DNA from: Corbicula japonica | Lineage: Eukaryota > Mollusca > Bivalvia > Venerida > Cyrenidae | Length of the DNA: 64,000 nucleotides | NCBI GenBank assembly: GCA_038501625.1 | Contig: JAZAYU010000204.1 | Location: 312,001-376,000 of the forward strand | Direction of reading: 5' to 3' | Shown here: positions 35,197 to 46,866 of the stretch, piece after piece | Layout of the letters: each line of letters starts with the position of its first letter | How positions within the stretch are numbered: the first letter of the stretch is position 1 | Position numbers and translations under genes: made by a program | The notes under the pieces: model-generated | Told to the model about the DNA's origin: nothing | Seen by the model: only the letters and a program-made list of their open reading frames with translations | Databases searched by the model: none

Positions 35197-37190
35197 TAAC
35201 AAGAGGGCCGTGATGGCCCTATATCGCTCACCTGAGTACAAAAGTATTCTCTGCTTGTGGTTTCAGACAAGAAGATTTTTAAAGTTTTGCCTATACAAGT
35301 CTATGTAAAATGAAGTGACCCCTGGGGCGGGGCCAATTTTGACCCCAGGAAAATAATTTGAACAATCTTTGTAGAGTTCCAATAGAGGATGCTAAATGCC
35401 AAATATCTAAGCTCTAGGCCTTGTGGTTTCAGACAAGAAGATTTTTTAAAGTTTTGCCTATACAAGTCTATATAAAATGAAGTGACCCCTGGGGCGGGGC
35501 CAATTTTGACCCCAGGGAAATCATTTGAACAATCTTTGTAGAGTTCCACTAGAGAGGGCTAAATGCCAAATATCTAAGCTCTAGGCCTTGTGGTTTCAGA
35601 CAAGAAGATTTTTAAAGTTTTTCCTATATAAGTCTATGCAAAATGAAGTGACCCCTGGGGTGGGGCCAATTTTGACCCCAGGGAAATAATTTGAACAATC
35701 TTTGTAGAGTTCCACTAGAGGATGCTAAATGCCAAATATCTAAGCCATAGGCCTTGTGGTTTCAGACAAGAAGATTTTTAAAATTTTTCCTATACAAGTC
35801 TTTATAAAATGAAGTGACCAGTGGGGCGGGGCCAATTTAGACCCCTGGGAAATAATTTGAACAATCTTTGTAGAGTTCCACTTGAGGATGCTAAATGCCA
35901 AATATCTAAGCTCTAGGCCTTGTGGTTTCAGACAAGAAGATTTTTAAAGTTTTACCTATATAAGTCTATGTAAAATGAAGTGACCCCTGGGGCGGGGACA
36001 ATTTTGACCCCAGGGAAATAATTTGAACAATCATTGTAGAGTTCCACTAGAGGGTGCTAAATGCCAAATATCTAAACTCTAGGCCTTGTGGTTTCAGACA
36101 AGAAGATTTTTAAAGTTTTTCCTATACAAGTCTTTATAAAATGAAGTGACCCCTGGGGCGGGGCCAATTAAGACCCCTGGGGAATAATTTGAACAATCTT
36201 TGTAGAGTTCCACTAGAGGATGCTAAATGCCAAATATCTAAGCTCTAGGCCGTGTGGTTTCAGACAAGAAGATTTTTAAAGTTTTTCCTATATAAGTCTA
36301 TGCAAAATGAAGTGACCCCTGGGGCGGGGCCAATTTTGACCCCAGGGAAATAATTTGAACAATCTTTCTAGAGTTCCACTAGAGGTTTCAAAATGCCAAA
36401 TATCTAAGCTCTAGGCCTTGTGGTTTCAGACAAGAAGATTTTTAAAGTTTTTCCTATATAAGTCTATGCAAAATGAAGTGACCCCTGGGGCGGGGCCAAT
36501 TTTGACCCCAGGAAAATAATTTGAACAATCTTTGTAGAGTTCCACTAGAGGATGCTAAATGCCAAATATCTAAGCTCTAGTCCTTGTGGTTTCAGACAAG
36601 AAGATTTTTAAAGTTTTGCCTATATAAGTCTATGTTAAATGAAGTGACCCCTGGGGCGGGGCCAATTTTGACCCCAGGGAAATAATTTGGACAAACTTTG
36701 TAGAGTTCCACTAGAGGATGCTAAATGCCAAATATCTAAGCTCTAGTCCTTGTGGTTTCAGACAAGAAGATTTTTAAAGTTTTTCCTATATAAGTCTATG
36801 TAAAATGAAGTGACCCCTGGGGCGGGGCCAATTTTGATCCCAGGGAAATAATTTGAACAAACTTTGTACAGTTCCACTAGAGGATGCTAAATGCCAAATA
36901 TCTAAGCTCTAGGCCTTGTGGTTTCAGACAAGAAGATTTTTAAAGTTTTTCCTTTCGGTTGCCATGGCAACCAGAGTTCTGCATGGAATTGATTTCTTTG
37001 AACAACTTTGGAAGAGCTTCATGCAAGGAACATCTGTGGCAAGTTTCGTCAAAATTGGCCAAGCCGTTTCAGAGAAGAAGTCGTTTGAAGAAAACGTTGA
37101 CGACGGACGGACGGACGGACGGACGACGGACGACGGACATCAGGCGATCACAAAAGCTCACCATGGGCACTTCGTTCTCAGGTGAGCTAA
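35197..37190 (+). mobile_element. Hairpin-ended tandem-repeat element, 166-bp units with GC boxes
   Basis: It starts AACAAGAGGGCCGTGATGGC, itself a hairpin (GGGCC...GGCCC). About eleven units of some 166 bp follow, each beginning near TGTGGTTTCAGACAAGAAG. After the last unit come a unique stretch, a GACG microsatellite (37100-37137) and a closing segment with AGCTCACC and GGTGAGCT arms. Most units contain GGGGCGGGGCC. Units are very similar, so the array is young. It fits the pearl/Helentron-type plan; the frames across the right end are not genes. Confidence 0.75.
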
Positions 37191-37194
37191 AAAT

Positions 37195-39435
37195 ACAAGG
37201 ACCGTTATATACTATTAGCATATTCATTTTCACAAATATCTTAACTGCTTACTTCTTGCCTTATAAAATGAAGAAGTTTTGTAAAATGGTGATGGGATAT
37301 ACAAATAACAACATTTAATCATATGACCTTAAAAAACATAACCTTTTGACTACTTGGACATACTTGTGGGGTTTTATATCTATCATAAATTAGCAGTTTT
37401 ACTATTTTTTTTTTATTTTTATTACTTTCACGAGATGTCTGTGATGCACTTATTGTCTTTAATAATAATAATTTATTTCGGCATAGATAACATATAATGG
37501 TTCATGAGATAAAAGACATATACACAGATGAACTGATAAATTTCAAAGAGTTAAGATATTATAGATTACTTAAATTTTAAAAATAAATAGAGAACCATGA
37601 CATGCTTCCTAACACCAAGGATAACGCAATAAAGAGCAAGCCCTTGTTTCCATTGCGGTCCTTGGAATTTATAGATAACATATATATCGGAATTGAAATA
37701 TTTATACATGGAATTTCTTCACCCGTTTCTACGTGACTTTATTTAAAAAGCAAGGAAGATCAAAGACAAACCTTACTTTTTTGCATGTGTTCACGAAATT
37801 GGTAACTGTTTATTACGAAAGGCTTCGATCGGTGGAAATGTTAATCTGTATGGAGTTCCTCTTTGGCTTTGCTTTTTGATAAATAATTGGTTAGAAATAG
37901 TTTACGTATCTGTTACAGAGTGCTAAATGTCTTTTGCTGTTCTGTCTTAAAAATGTTCATGTTTTCCATACTTTAAGTTAGTATTTTTATTCTAAATATA
38001 GAATAACTTTCTGTATAGCGAATGACTATAAACACATAATTTTATCACAATTATAATTTTGATTTTTGGTTACTTTATGCAGCTTAAGCCTTACTTAAGG
38101 AAACATTGTATACAGCCACTTACATGTATTGATCTTTTTTGTTACTATAATTATGGTTCACGTTTTTAGGGGGGTCTCTTTATTCATCTGTAGTGAATAT
38201 TTTGGACAGGAAACGTGTGAGGTGTCTTGCAACAAATCGATTCAACCCGCCCCCAGTGGCTTATATGTTTTAATGTTTTAGGTTTTAGGTTTGCCCCTTA
38301 CCGTTCCAAAGCGTTACCCTATCCAGATTTAATAAGTATATTTTGTTTTGTCTTTGTCATTGGTAAGGCTCATTAGAGTCATTTTTGGTATTTGTAGATT
38401 ACAAATTGGACAGGAAGGCGGGAGGTTGCGTGCGTCAAATCAATTTTATCAACACACTAGGGCCAGACTTAAAATATTCTTTGTTTCCCCATCCCGACCC
38501 AAGCAGGTTAAATGTGGGTAGGTAGGTAGGTCAAAATATTTTTTTTATTTGAAATTTTTCAGATTTATAATCCACATATAGATATTCTAGGATTAACTCC
38601 AAGGGGAATACCAACACTCTAAAATTTAAATATATAGGTTACAAGTTTACATGTACTGTAGATGAATGCCTTTATCGCAAAATGACCAAGTCGTCCTTGT
38701 GATAAGCCTGCCCAGGAATAGTGTTATATAAATAATGAAATATACTTCCTTATTACTTAAAACTGAAATACAATTTAATACAAATTTCACATTTTGACGA
38801 TGAAAACATTTGGTACTGTACTTATTATTTATTTAATAGAGATATATTCAGGTAGGGCCTACTGATCATCTCAGTGTTGCAATATTTTTAATATGAAACA
38901 GGACGATCTGACTCCTTTTCAAATAAGGTGCTGCAAAAAGGACAGCCGGTGATATTCCTTTGCTTTCAATTTCCCTATCACCAACATGCTTAACAACTTC
39001 GTCATCAATGTCACACATTGTTTGTGTGACAATCTACAAATTTTCTTGGATACCAATGAACGACTGGTGTCGACATTTTTACAGAGATGCAAACAGAATG
39101 TTCCCTGGGTTACGGACTTCGCGAAAGGTTAAAATATTTCCGATCATTCTATCCGATGAGCAATGAAATTCTGCTGGACCATACCATAAGAAATTCTACA
39201 TAATTGAAAAAAGGCGGAGATGAAATATCTGGTTTTTGTCTTTTTTGGTACATTATTTTGTGTAAAACAAATTGTGAAACTTGTATTGAATTTTATTTCT
39301 GTTTTAACAAACTTTCACCAAATAACCATTAAAATACAAGTTTTTGGTTAGACGAATTTATTTTTATACATAAAAACAAACAAGAAAATTGTTGAGATGT
39401 ACATGTAATCCTAAACTTTTACGCTACTTCCGGTT
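37195..39435. other. Repeat remnants, no gene seen
   Basis: Near 37466 is AATAATAATAATTTATTTCGG, which looks like a reversed retroelement tail. Near 38450-38530 a stretch (TTTGTTTCCCCATCCCGACC) is a diverged reverse-strand relative of part of the repeat at 40388-41453 (near 40610). One palindromic ACCGTTCCAAAGCGTT motif lies near 38300. No coding signal. Confidence 0.4.
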
Positions 39436-39439
39436 TATG

Positions 39440-39665
39440 TTAAGTTAGTTTAGTTTAAACTTATTTATTTTACATCGATTGTGAAACAAGTTATTCCAAC
39501 TTATATTAATCACGCTCGATGACTGCTTCCTGGGTTACCAACCAGTACTCGCGCCGAATGTGGATTGAGGAAACTGCAGACGAACCTCATCCCTGGTGGG
39601 ACTCGAACCCGCAGTCTCCGGATCTGGAGTCCGACGCTCTACCCCTAGACCACTGATCTTCCATA
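39440..39665 (-). repeat. tRNA-derived SINE
   Basis: On the minus strand an A box (CAGTGGTCTAGGGGTAGAGC) and B box (GGGTTCGAGTCCC) are well kept, followed by a tRNA-unrelated body (GAGTACTGGTTGGTAACCC) and an AATAAATAAG tail near 39460. The acceptor ends do not pair, so a functional tRNA is unlikely. It is a different family from the other SINEs here. Confidence 0.65.
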
Positions 39666-40387
39666 AATATGAAAGATAACTTTCTTCGACTGCCGATCGC
39701 CTGCCTTTCAAACGAATTCGCACTTTTATCCCATGAAACTTAGACTTCCATTCTATTGTTGCCGTGAGATGAAAATCAACACAGGCAACAAAGCCATTTT
39801 AAATTTCGACAAAATCGAAACTGAATGGCCTAGATGCTGGCATTTGCTGTGTTTCATGAAATGTCCCCAGTTTGAGCACAGAATATCCTCTGCCAACGCT
39901 AGACAGCCCAAACACCATTTTTTATTACATGGCCGTTAGATGATGTAATCGAATTCGCGATTAGACAATAGGAATCAGGCAACCATTCACAAATCATTTT
40001 ATAGACTGGCTCCCATCCCTATGTTCTGTCATATACTCTCATATCACTAATACAATAATCATCAATTCCTCCAAGAAGAGCAACTCCTGCAGGTACCTTA
40101 TTGATATGCACTTTACTTCCGTTATCTCCCAGAACATAGATGGTTCAGCATATCAGAGAAAATGAAATGAAATAAAAAAAAGTATTTCAGTGTTTTTTTT
40201 TTATAAACCATCTAGCTGGTGCCAGGCTAATCATTTTACTGTGATTGAAGAGAAGTAGCCAGATTATATGAAGTAGAAAAGGTTGCTTCATTTAGATATA
40301 ATGTCGCTGGACAGACAGACCGAGAACATGCGAAATTTTAACGGACCGAAGCGTTTGATACAGGTCTGCACTCTCTTACACTATCGG

Positions 40388-41453
40388 CTCATTACATGTA
40401 AAGTGAGTGTAAGGAACGACAACTCGGCGAAGGAGATTGACAGGTCTGATAACCACCGACGGCTCTAATACTTACTTGCGATGGATTTCGTACTCAATAT
40501 ATTCGAAAAAAATGCATTTTTCGTCTCCAGGGTTTCCGAACCAAATAAAAAAAATATCATTTAGGTTTCGACGATAAAATTTTTCGAGTAGCACCGTTTT
40601 TCTCGGGTCGGTCGTGGATGGGGAAACAAACAATATTTTATTTTAGGACTAGTGGCGAATATGTATAAGTTTTTCTTCTGACCGTTTAAAGGCGGTACCT
40701 TATCCCTAATTGAAATTTATACCGGTTGTTTTATCTTTGTTCTGTCCGTTTTGTCTTTTGTCGGTTTATTTGTTTTGAGCTTTTAAAAAAATCTCACTAA
40801 AGTCAGATCATATAGTTACATCTGATAAAGGCGCACAAACACCGTAGGCTATAGCGGTTTTCCCGATAACTATTTTAGTGACAGTCAATTCAGGATGCTT
40901 GATTTATAACGCTCGCAAAATGATCTGATGATGTCATAATAGTAAAACTCAATGAAACACCACGTTAAATGAATATCTTTAGTAAAATATGCCTTTCACT
41001 GGTTATCAACAATTTCCGTGGTTTATAACACTGTGTATACATGGATACAATATACCATTGCTATTACGTTCGAAACGCTTCTAAAATTTCGGCGATCATC
41101 ATGTACATTTGCGATGTTGAAGGCAACAATCTGATTGGTCCGGAAGGTTAAGTGACACGTCATCAAATCCTTTTTAATGAGATGTTGTTGTTTTTTGTGT
41201 TTAATTGCATTTTCGCTTTGTACTATTACTGAAACTATTAAAGTGGTCTTTGAACGTGAACGTGGCTTCGCTTTTAATACATGCACGCACGTTTTCTCTC
41301 GATGTCTTTTCCGATGTTTTTCTTAATTGGTTCGAATTTTGATTCTAGAGCAGCTATGCCACTAAATAAAAAAACAAACAAAGAAATACAAAAATATACA
41401 TTGTTATCACAGAAGATGCCTCACTTTTATGTGATCACCACCTTACATGCTAT
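40388..41453. repeat. 1.07-kb repeat, outside copy
   Basis: Nearly identical to 48698-49764 inside the foldback element. The ends resemble imperfect inverted repeats (CATGTAAAGTG at the left; reverse complement of the right end CATGTAAGGTG), so it may be a non-autonomous DNA element. Frames in it are shared by both copies but carry no recognised domain. Confidence 0.8.
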
Positions 41454-41459
41454 AAATAG

Positions 41460-42120
41460 TTTGTTGATAGAATGTAGGTCCTTTTCAAAACTGGACCGGT
41501 CTAAATTAAAAAAATTGGATACCTTGTTTGCATAAACTTAGACCACAGTTTTTAAAAAATTAAATAATGTTTAAATTTCGAAAACGTGTAATAAGCACAT
41601 CAGGATGAACACATCTAGTAGACACAGCCTCTCCACACAGCTAGAGAGGAGAAAAGAGCATGGGTATACAGTGATCAGTTTCAAAACAGACGCCATAAAA
41701 CATTGTCGAAAGAGAAAGAGAAAGGGGTTACCGCCTTGGAACGGTCAGTGGCAATTAATTGAGTAATTGCATGAAGTTATTTTGAGATCTTGGGTGTACT
41801 AGTTCAATACACAAAGTTTGTTTTACAAAACCAATGATACAATAGACATTATAAACATACATGTATTTTCAATAAACTCGGTATGAATTTATATGATTTT
41901 TCGAACATTATTTAAAAATTATTAAAAAAATAAATTTGACAAGGTCTGTTGACCGTCTACAATTCAATTAAATTGTTTTTGTACAGATGTTTATAACCTT
42001 TATCAAAATAGTGTTTGTTTCTTATTACATTTTGCCTGTCTACATGGGAAGGTCTGTAATTGTTTATGTGGCTACTCATAACCGTTTTCATTTTCATAGT
42101 TTGTTCGATAATATTAGAAA
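41460..42120. other. First intron, no gene seen
   Basis: Part of the intron after exon 1. One copy of the palindromic motif ACCGCCTTGGAACGGT is at about 41730. Confidence 0.4.
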
Positions 42121-42126
42121 GTTTAC

Positions 42127-42663
42127 CTTAGTACATTTGGTTAGATCCTTACTCAGATCAGTTGTCATGTGCTTTTCAAACCGTTTGCAGTTAATAATTA
42201 CAGACAACACTCCATTAAAGTCTAAATCTTCAAAAGACCCATAGTCTTTGTAACCATCCGGAGGCAAAAAGCACTTTGCTATTTCAATTGAATCGTTACA
42301 CCATTTCCTGGCATCTGTATTTTTCCACGAGGGACCGCGATATCTATGCTCATATATGATGGCGTCTCTGATGATATGGCATGTTCCATTTGGACACGGC
42401 TGAGCAGGCTTTTTATCTTGAACGTTGTTGACATGCATCTTGCAATTGCCTCTGCTATTACAGAAGTTGGGTGTTGGACATTTCAGAACATTTTCAGTTG
42501 TGCACATGATGCATTTGGTACTCACTTTATTTAGTGTATCTGCTTGGAGTTGCAATATAACGGATTTGACAAATTCGATCAAGCTTTGTCTTGTTCGATC
42601 GATAGCAAGTACTCCATTATGATAATTCACTGGTAATTCAGTTTGGTTATTTGACGCAGCCAT
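42127..42663 (-). CDS. CXorf38-like first coding exon (exon 1)
   Basis: ATG at 42663 in good context (ACAAATGG) opens 179 codons ending at a donor (ACTAAG|gtaaac), phase 0. Residues 1-50 look helical. CIMC (51-54) and further cysteines (62, 68, 74, 90, 95) could bind metal. The later part, with W113, W121, the IAKCFLP segment (128-134), the DFNGVLSVI segment and C159, matches the conserved core of CXorf38-like proteins (the family I recall as DUF4559), whose function is poorly known. Exon 2 at 28365-28523 supplies the segment expected next. An acceptor-like TTATAG at 42690 suggests a separate 5' untranslated exon. Confidence 0.83.
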
Positions 42664-43028
42664 TTGTCAGTGTCACTGCGCTGGTATTACTATAACGAGA
42701 AAATATATTTTGATAAGGGTAACTAATAAACATTATTAAATAACTTATATAATTTAATTATATACACTTTATTCGATGTTTATACTATATTTTTTATTGG
42801 ACACGCGTTTTATTTTTTATTTTAAACACACAGCTTTCATCAACATTTTTTAGAAAAAGCATGTAAGAAAACTTCGAACGAACGGAATCATCGGCTTCGT
42901 ATAGATACAAAGTTGATTTTCTAATTTCTAAGAAAAACAATACACCAGTGTAAAGACCTAGGGCTTGACGAATCAAGTAAATCAAGTTCTAGTTTTTCTC
43001 AACGGTGAATGTATAACACAACACGTGT

Positions 43029-43120
43029 TCACTTTCCAAGATATAACTTTATTCTGCGATGAGCTTTAACATAAAGCGGGGATTCTAGAAGCATGCGCAT
43101 GACTTTTATACTGTCATTGG
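43029..43120 (-). promoter_or_regulatory. Candidate promoter of the CXorf38-like gene
   Basis: On the minus strand, CCAAT (43116-43120) is followed closely by TATAAAAG (43103-43110), placing a start near 43080. Just downstream are TTCTAGAA (43083-43090), similar to a heat-shock element core, and GGAAAGTGAA (43029-43038), similar to an interferon-regulatory-factor site. The spacing to the acceptor at 42690 leaves room for a short untranslated exon. These are motif matches only. Confidence 0.4.
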
Positions 43121-43237
43121 ATAAAACTACATCTTATTTCTTTTGAAATTAAAATAAACGAGTTTCTAATAATCAAATATTGTCTGAAGTGGTCTAACAT
43201 CCAAACGTAATCAGATAAAATAAAACATACAGATACT

Positions 43238-44141
43238 CAGTAAACACCCAACGTTAGAACGGCGTTGGATTCAGGTTGGACTTTGGTCGCGACGTCGGCG
43301 ACCTAAATCCAACATTAATCCGACGACGAAAATGCGACTTCGTTTCACGTTGCAAAATAACGTCTGATAGACGTCAGATTTTGGTCAGATATTTTACTTC
43401 TTAACCCACTTGGAAAAAATATTTTCGAATAACTATTTTTTTTCCAAATTTCCTATACATATGAATTAAATCAATTAAAAAAATACGAATGAAATTTATC
43501 TATATTTAAATGGTTGGCTGTTTAATGGAAGAGATATTATCGAAACCTGTGCAATCGAATCTAAATGTAAACAATCCGCGCCATTTTGAACAAAGAATCA
43601 ACGAACAAAGACAAAATCGCCAAACAAACACAGACTGAAGGGGAAAAGATTATTTTATATTTGCCGGAGAAGAACGATTAAGCAAGTATGTTTCGTTTTC
43701 GTATTCGGAGTTTATTGTTAAATTCTAGTTTTTGCTTAAATCTTGTTGAGATTCATGCCCGCAACATGTGTAAGACACGTGGAATTGTTTTCATGAAAAG
43801 TCTCGCTACTGGGATATTGGTATTATACAGAGCTCATAAAATACATAACTTTTAGAAAAGAGGTTTAGAGATGAATTCAAAAACACCTTGATGGTATTTT
43901 TAAATAGTCTTATTACACTGATAGTAATCAAAGGAAGAGGGAAGAAGGAAAAGATACAATTTTGGTCGGATTTCGTTTGGACTCTGGTCGGAATTGTGGT
44001 TGTATTTTGGTCGGAACCCGACGTCAATCCGACGTCGTGAAATGACGCCTAAAAACTTTCATTTCTAACCAAAATCCAACGTTGTTCCGACGTCGAGGTC
44101 TGACGTCAATCCAACGTCTTTTCGACGTCAAATGTTTACTG
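43238..44141. mobile_element. Inverted-repeat element rich in GACGTC motifs
   Basis: The left end begins CAGTAAACA (43238) and the right end closes TGTTTACTG (44141). Subterminal zones on both sides repeat CCAACGTT, GACGTC and TTGGATT-type words. The middle is AT-rich without coding signal. No target duplication is clear. A non-autonomous DNA transposon is likely. Confidence 0.6.
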
Positions 44142-44149
44142 GGTAAAAT

Positions 44150-45260
44150 AAATCAAAAACAAAATATTGAAATATATAATTCGACAATATGGTTCAAACA
44201 GTTTGTAAAGCTGTTTGGTTAACATGTCTATCATTTCCATTGTGTATAAACCGATTGTATCATCTACCGGATATAGCGAGCTGATTGCATGGCTACGATA
44301 TCAACAATTCGTAAATAACACAGTGAAAACGGAGTTGTAATCGTTATTTTAATTACCTTCAACAAAAACCAGTAAGTAATATTTTGTATACTAGATATTA
44401 TTGGTTGTAATTATATCATTTTATTCGCACTTATAGGGATAAAAACTTTCAAAATAGCATTTAATCACAACGAGGTCTGGCAAATGACCCACAGGTTTGT
44501 ATCAAAATATTGTTATTCTGTATAAATAAAAGCTATGATAAACCAATAAATACTAGTATTATATTTCTAAGCCATTATTATAAAGGTTATAACATTACAA
44601 CATGGCTTTAATTCACAAGATAGCGTAAATTTTTAACCTGTTTGAAGGGTGCGTTTCGTAATGATTGTATCATCGTAAGCATCAATAAACTATCATTTAT
44701 AGCGAACACACATATTTCAGTTGTATCATTTAGTGTGATCTGTGTCGAATAATTTTCCAGTAATCTGTATCATAATAACGATGGTATGATTATGGCGGTG
44801 AACATTAAGATTAATACCATTCTATGTTCAGCGGCGTATAGTCCCCAGAAAAAAAGAATGGCTTTGCCCTAACAAGAAAACAATGGGCGGAAATTAACAA
44901 AATATAATTTAGATATTTGAATATAAATCCTGCGTATCACAGACAATACCATAGACAAAATTTAAAAAGCAGGAAATATATCCTTGGTGTGATTGAACAA
45001 TATCCAAATTTATATTGGTTGGGATATTGAAACCACACACCATAAAAAGCTGGCCAAACTTTTAAACAAACGTGGTTTTAGAAGTGCTAGTACGTAATGA
45101 TCGCGATCATTGACCTTAAAAAGACGTAACGAATAACAACACTTATTGAATATATACAACTGTAACTAAGTTTATTACCAGCTCAAACTATCAATCTTTA
45201 AATCACTTCTTTGGCATCCTGACGTTTGTATGTCACGACTAACTTAAAGCGTCTTTTCCG
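44150..45260. other. No gene recognised
   Basis: AT-rich intergenic sequence upstream of the candidate promoter, with no coding signal. Confidence 0.35.
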
Positions 45261-45267
45261 AAAATCT

Positions 45268-46860
45268 CTATGATATTAGTTAAACTATTCAACGTGATTT
45301 TCGACACTGGTCTCATTCCGGAAACATTGGCTATTGGGAAAATTATTCCAATATATAAAAATAAAGGTGACACAAACGATCCCTCTAATTACCGACCCAT
45401 TACTTTGTTAAGTTGTCTAGGCAAATTATATACATCAATTTTAAATCGAAGACTTCAAAAACTACTGCCATAAAACTGACTTAATAAACACATATCAAGC
45501 AGGATTTAGAAAAGGTTACTCAACGGTTGATAATATGTTTATTTTAAATTCTCTTATTGATTTGTTGCGTAATAGTAGAAAAAACTTATTCTGCGCATTT
45601 ATTGAATCAGATCTTAAAAGTGCGTTCGATACCGTGTGGAGGCAAGGCTTCTGGGCAAAGCTAATTACCAACAAAATAAGTGGTAAATTCCTTAAAACTA
45701 TACAAAATATATAAAATAAAGCCAAGTCATTTATATTTGCAAACGGTTCTTGTTCAGAAGTTTTTACCTGTGCAATCGGTGTAAGACAAGAAGAAAATTT
45801 ATCTCCCTTGCTTTTTTCACTTTACTTAAACGATCTTCATAACTTCTTCGCAAGCAGTGGCTCCGTGATAGGAATTGATTGTAGTCGTATTGGTATTCAG
45901 AATGATATCTTTAATTTTGTTAAATTGTTTGTATTGCTGTATGCTTACGACACTGTAATTGTAACAGAGTCCGCATCAGATCTACAGTCGGCTCTAAACG
46001 TCTATGCTTCCTTTTGTGATGAATGGAAACTTCAATTGAACGTGTCTAAGACAAAAGTTATAGTTTTTTAATCGGGTAGACAAAGGCATAACGAGTTCTT
46101 TTACAAAACTGACAAACTTGAAGTTGTTTCCGATTATAAATATCTCGGCATATATTTCAGTAGAAGTGGGTCATTTCAAAAAGCAAAACTGGACATAACA
46201 AAGCAAGCAACAAAAGCTATGTACATAAAGCTTAATTAAAAATTCAAAAAATCTATACTTACCTTTCAACTTACAAATCGATTTATTTGCAAAGTTAGTA
46301 AAACCTATTTTTTTATATGGCTGCGAAATTGGGGGCTTCGGAAACCTTGATGCAATCGATAGAGTTCAATTGAAGTTTCTCAAACATATTTTAAAAATGA
46401 AGAATACGACACCAAGTGTAATGGTATACGGAGAAACAGGTGTTATGCCAATTTCAATTGATATAAAAACTAGGATTATTTCATTTTGGTCAAGGTTGAT
46501 AACATCAATTGATAGAAAAATATCAACAGATATGTATACCTTATTATTACATAACTTTAATAATACAAACGTTCGCGCTACAACATTTAAATGGCTTAAA
46601 AACATTAAGAACACACTTTATACATGTGGAATGCAAAATGTATGATCAACACACTTTTCCCCTAACTCTAAATGGATTACTTGCTCAGTTCATCAAAAAC
46701 TCATAGATTTATTTTTAAACGATTGGTTTACAACTATTGAAAATTCCAGCAGTTGCAAGATATATAGGTTGTTCAAACATAAATTTAAATTTGAAAAATT
46801 CTTGACTGAAACATGCTACTCAGAAACTATGGTTCTGCTTACTGAACCTTTCACATTGAA
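45268..46860 (+). pseudogene. 5'-truncated, decayed LINE reverse transcriptase
   Basis: RT blocks appear in order across several frames: LFNVIFDTGLIPETL and IIPIYKNKGDTNDPSNYRPI (from 45285), FRKGYSTVDN (about 45510), SDLKSAFDTVW (about 45608), IGVRQEENLSPLLFSLYLND (about 45776), a catalytic box reading LLYAYDTVIV (about 45933) and the C-terminal region to about 46860. Active enzymes have A-D-D in the catalytic box; here the first aspartate is tyrosine. In-frame stops interrupt it. The sequence breaks off at CGTTGT, the duplicated target of the 8.4-kb element. Confidence 0.85.
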
Positions 46861-46866
46861 CGTTGT

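Noticed and set aside
39585..39660. Possible minus-strand tRNA with a CCA anticodon
   Set aside because: Acceptor ends do not pair, and the sequence continues into a tRNA-unrelated body and an A-rich tail, so it is a SINE.
42346..42622. Plus-strand frames opposite exon 1
   Set aside because: Shadows of the minus-strand coding exon.
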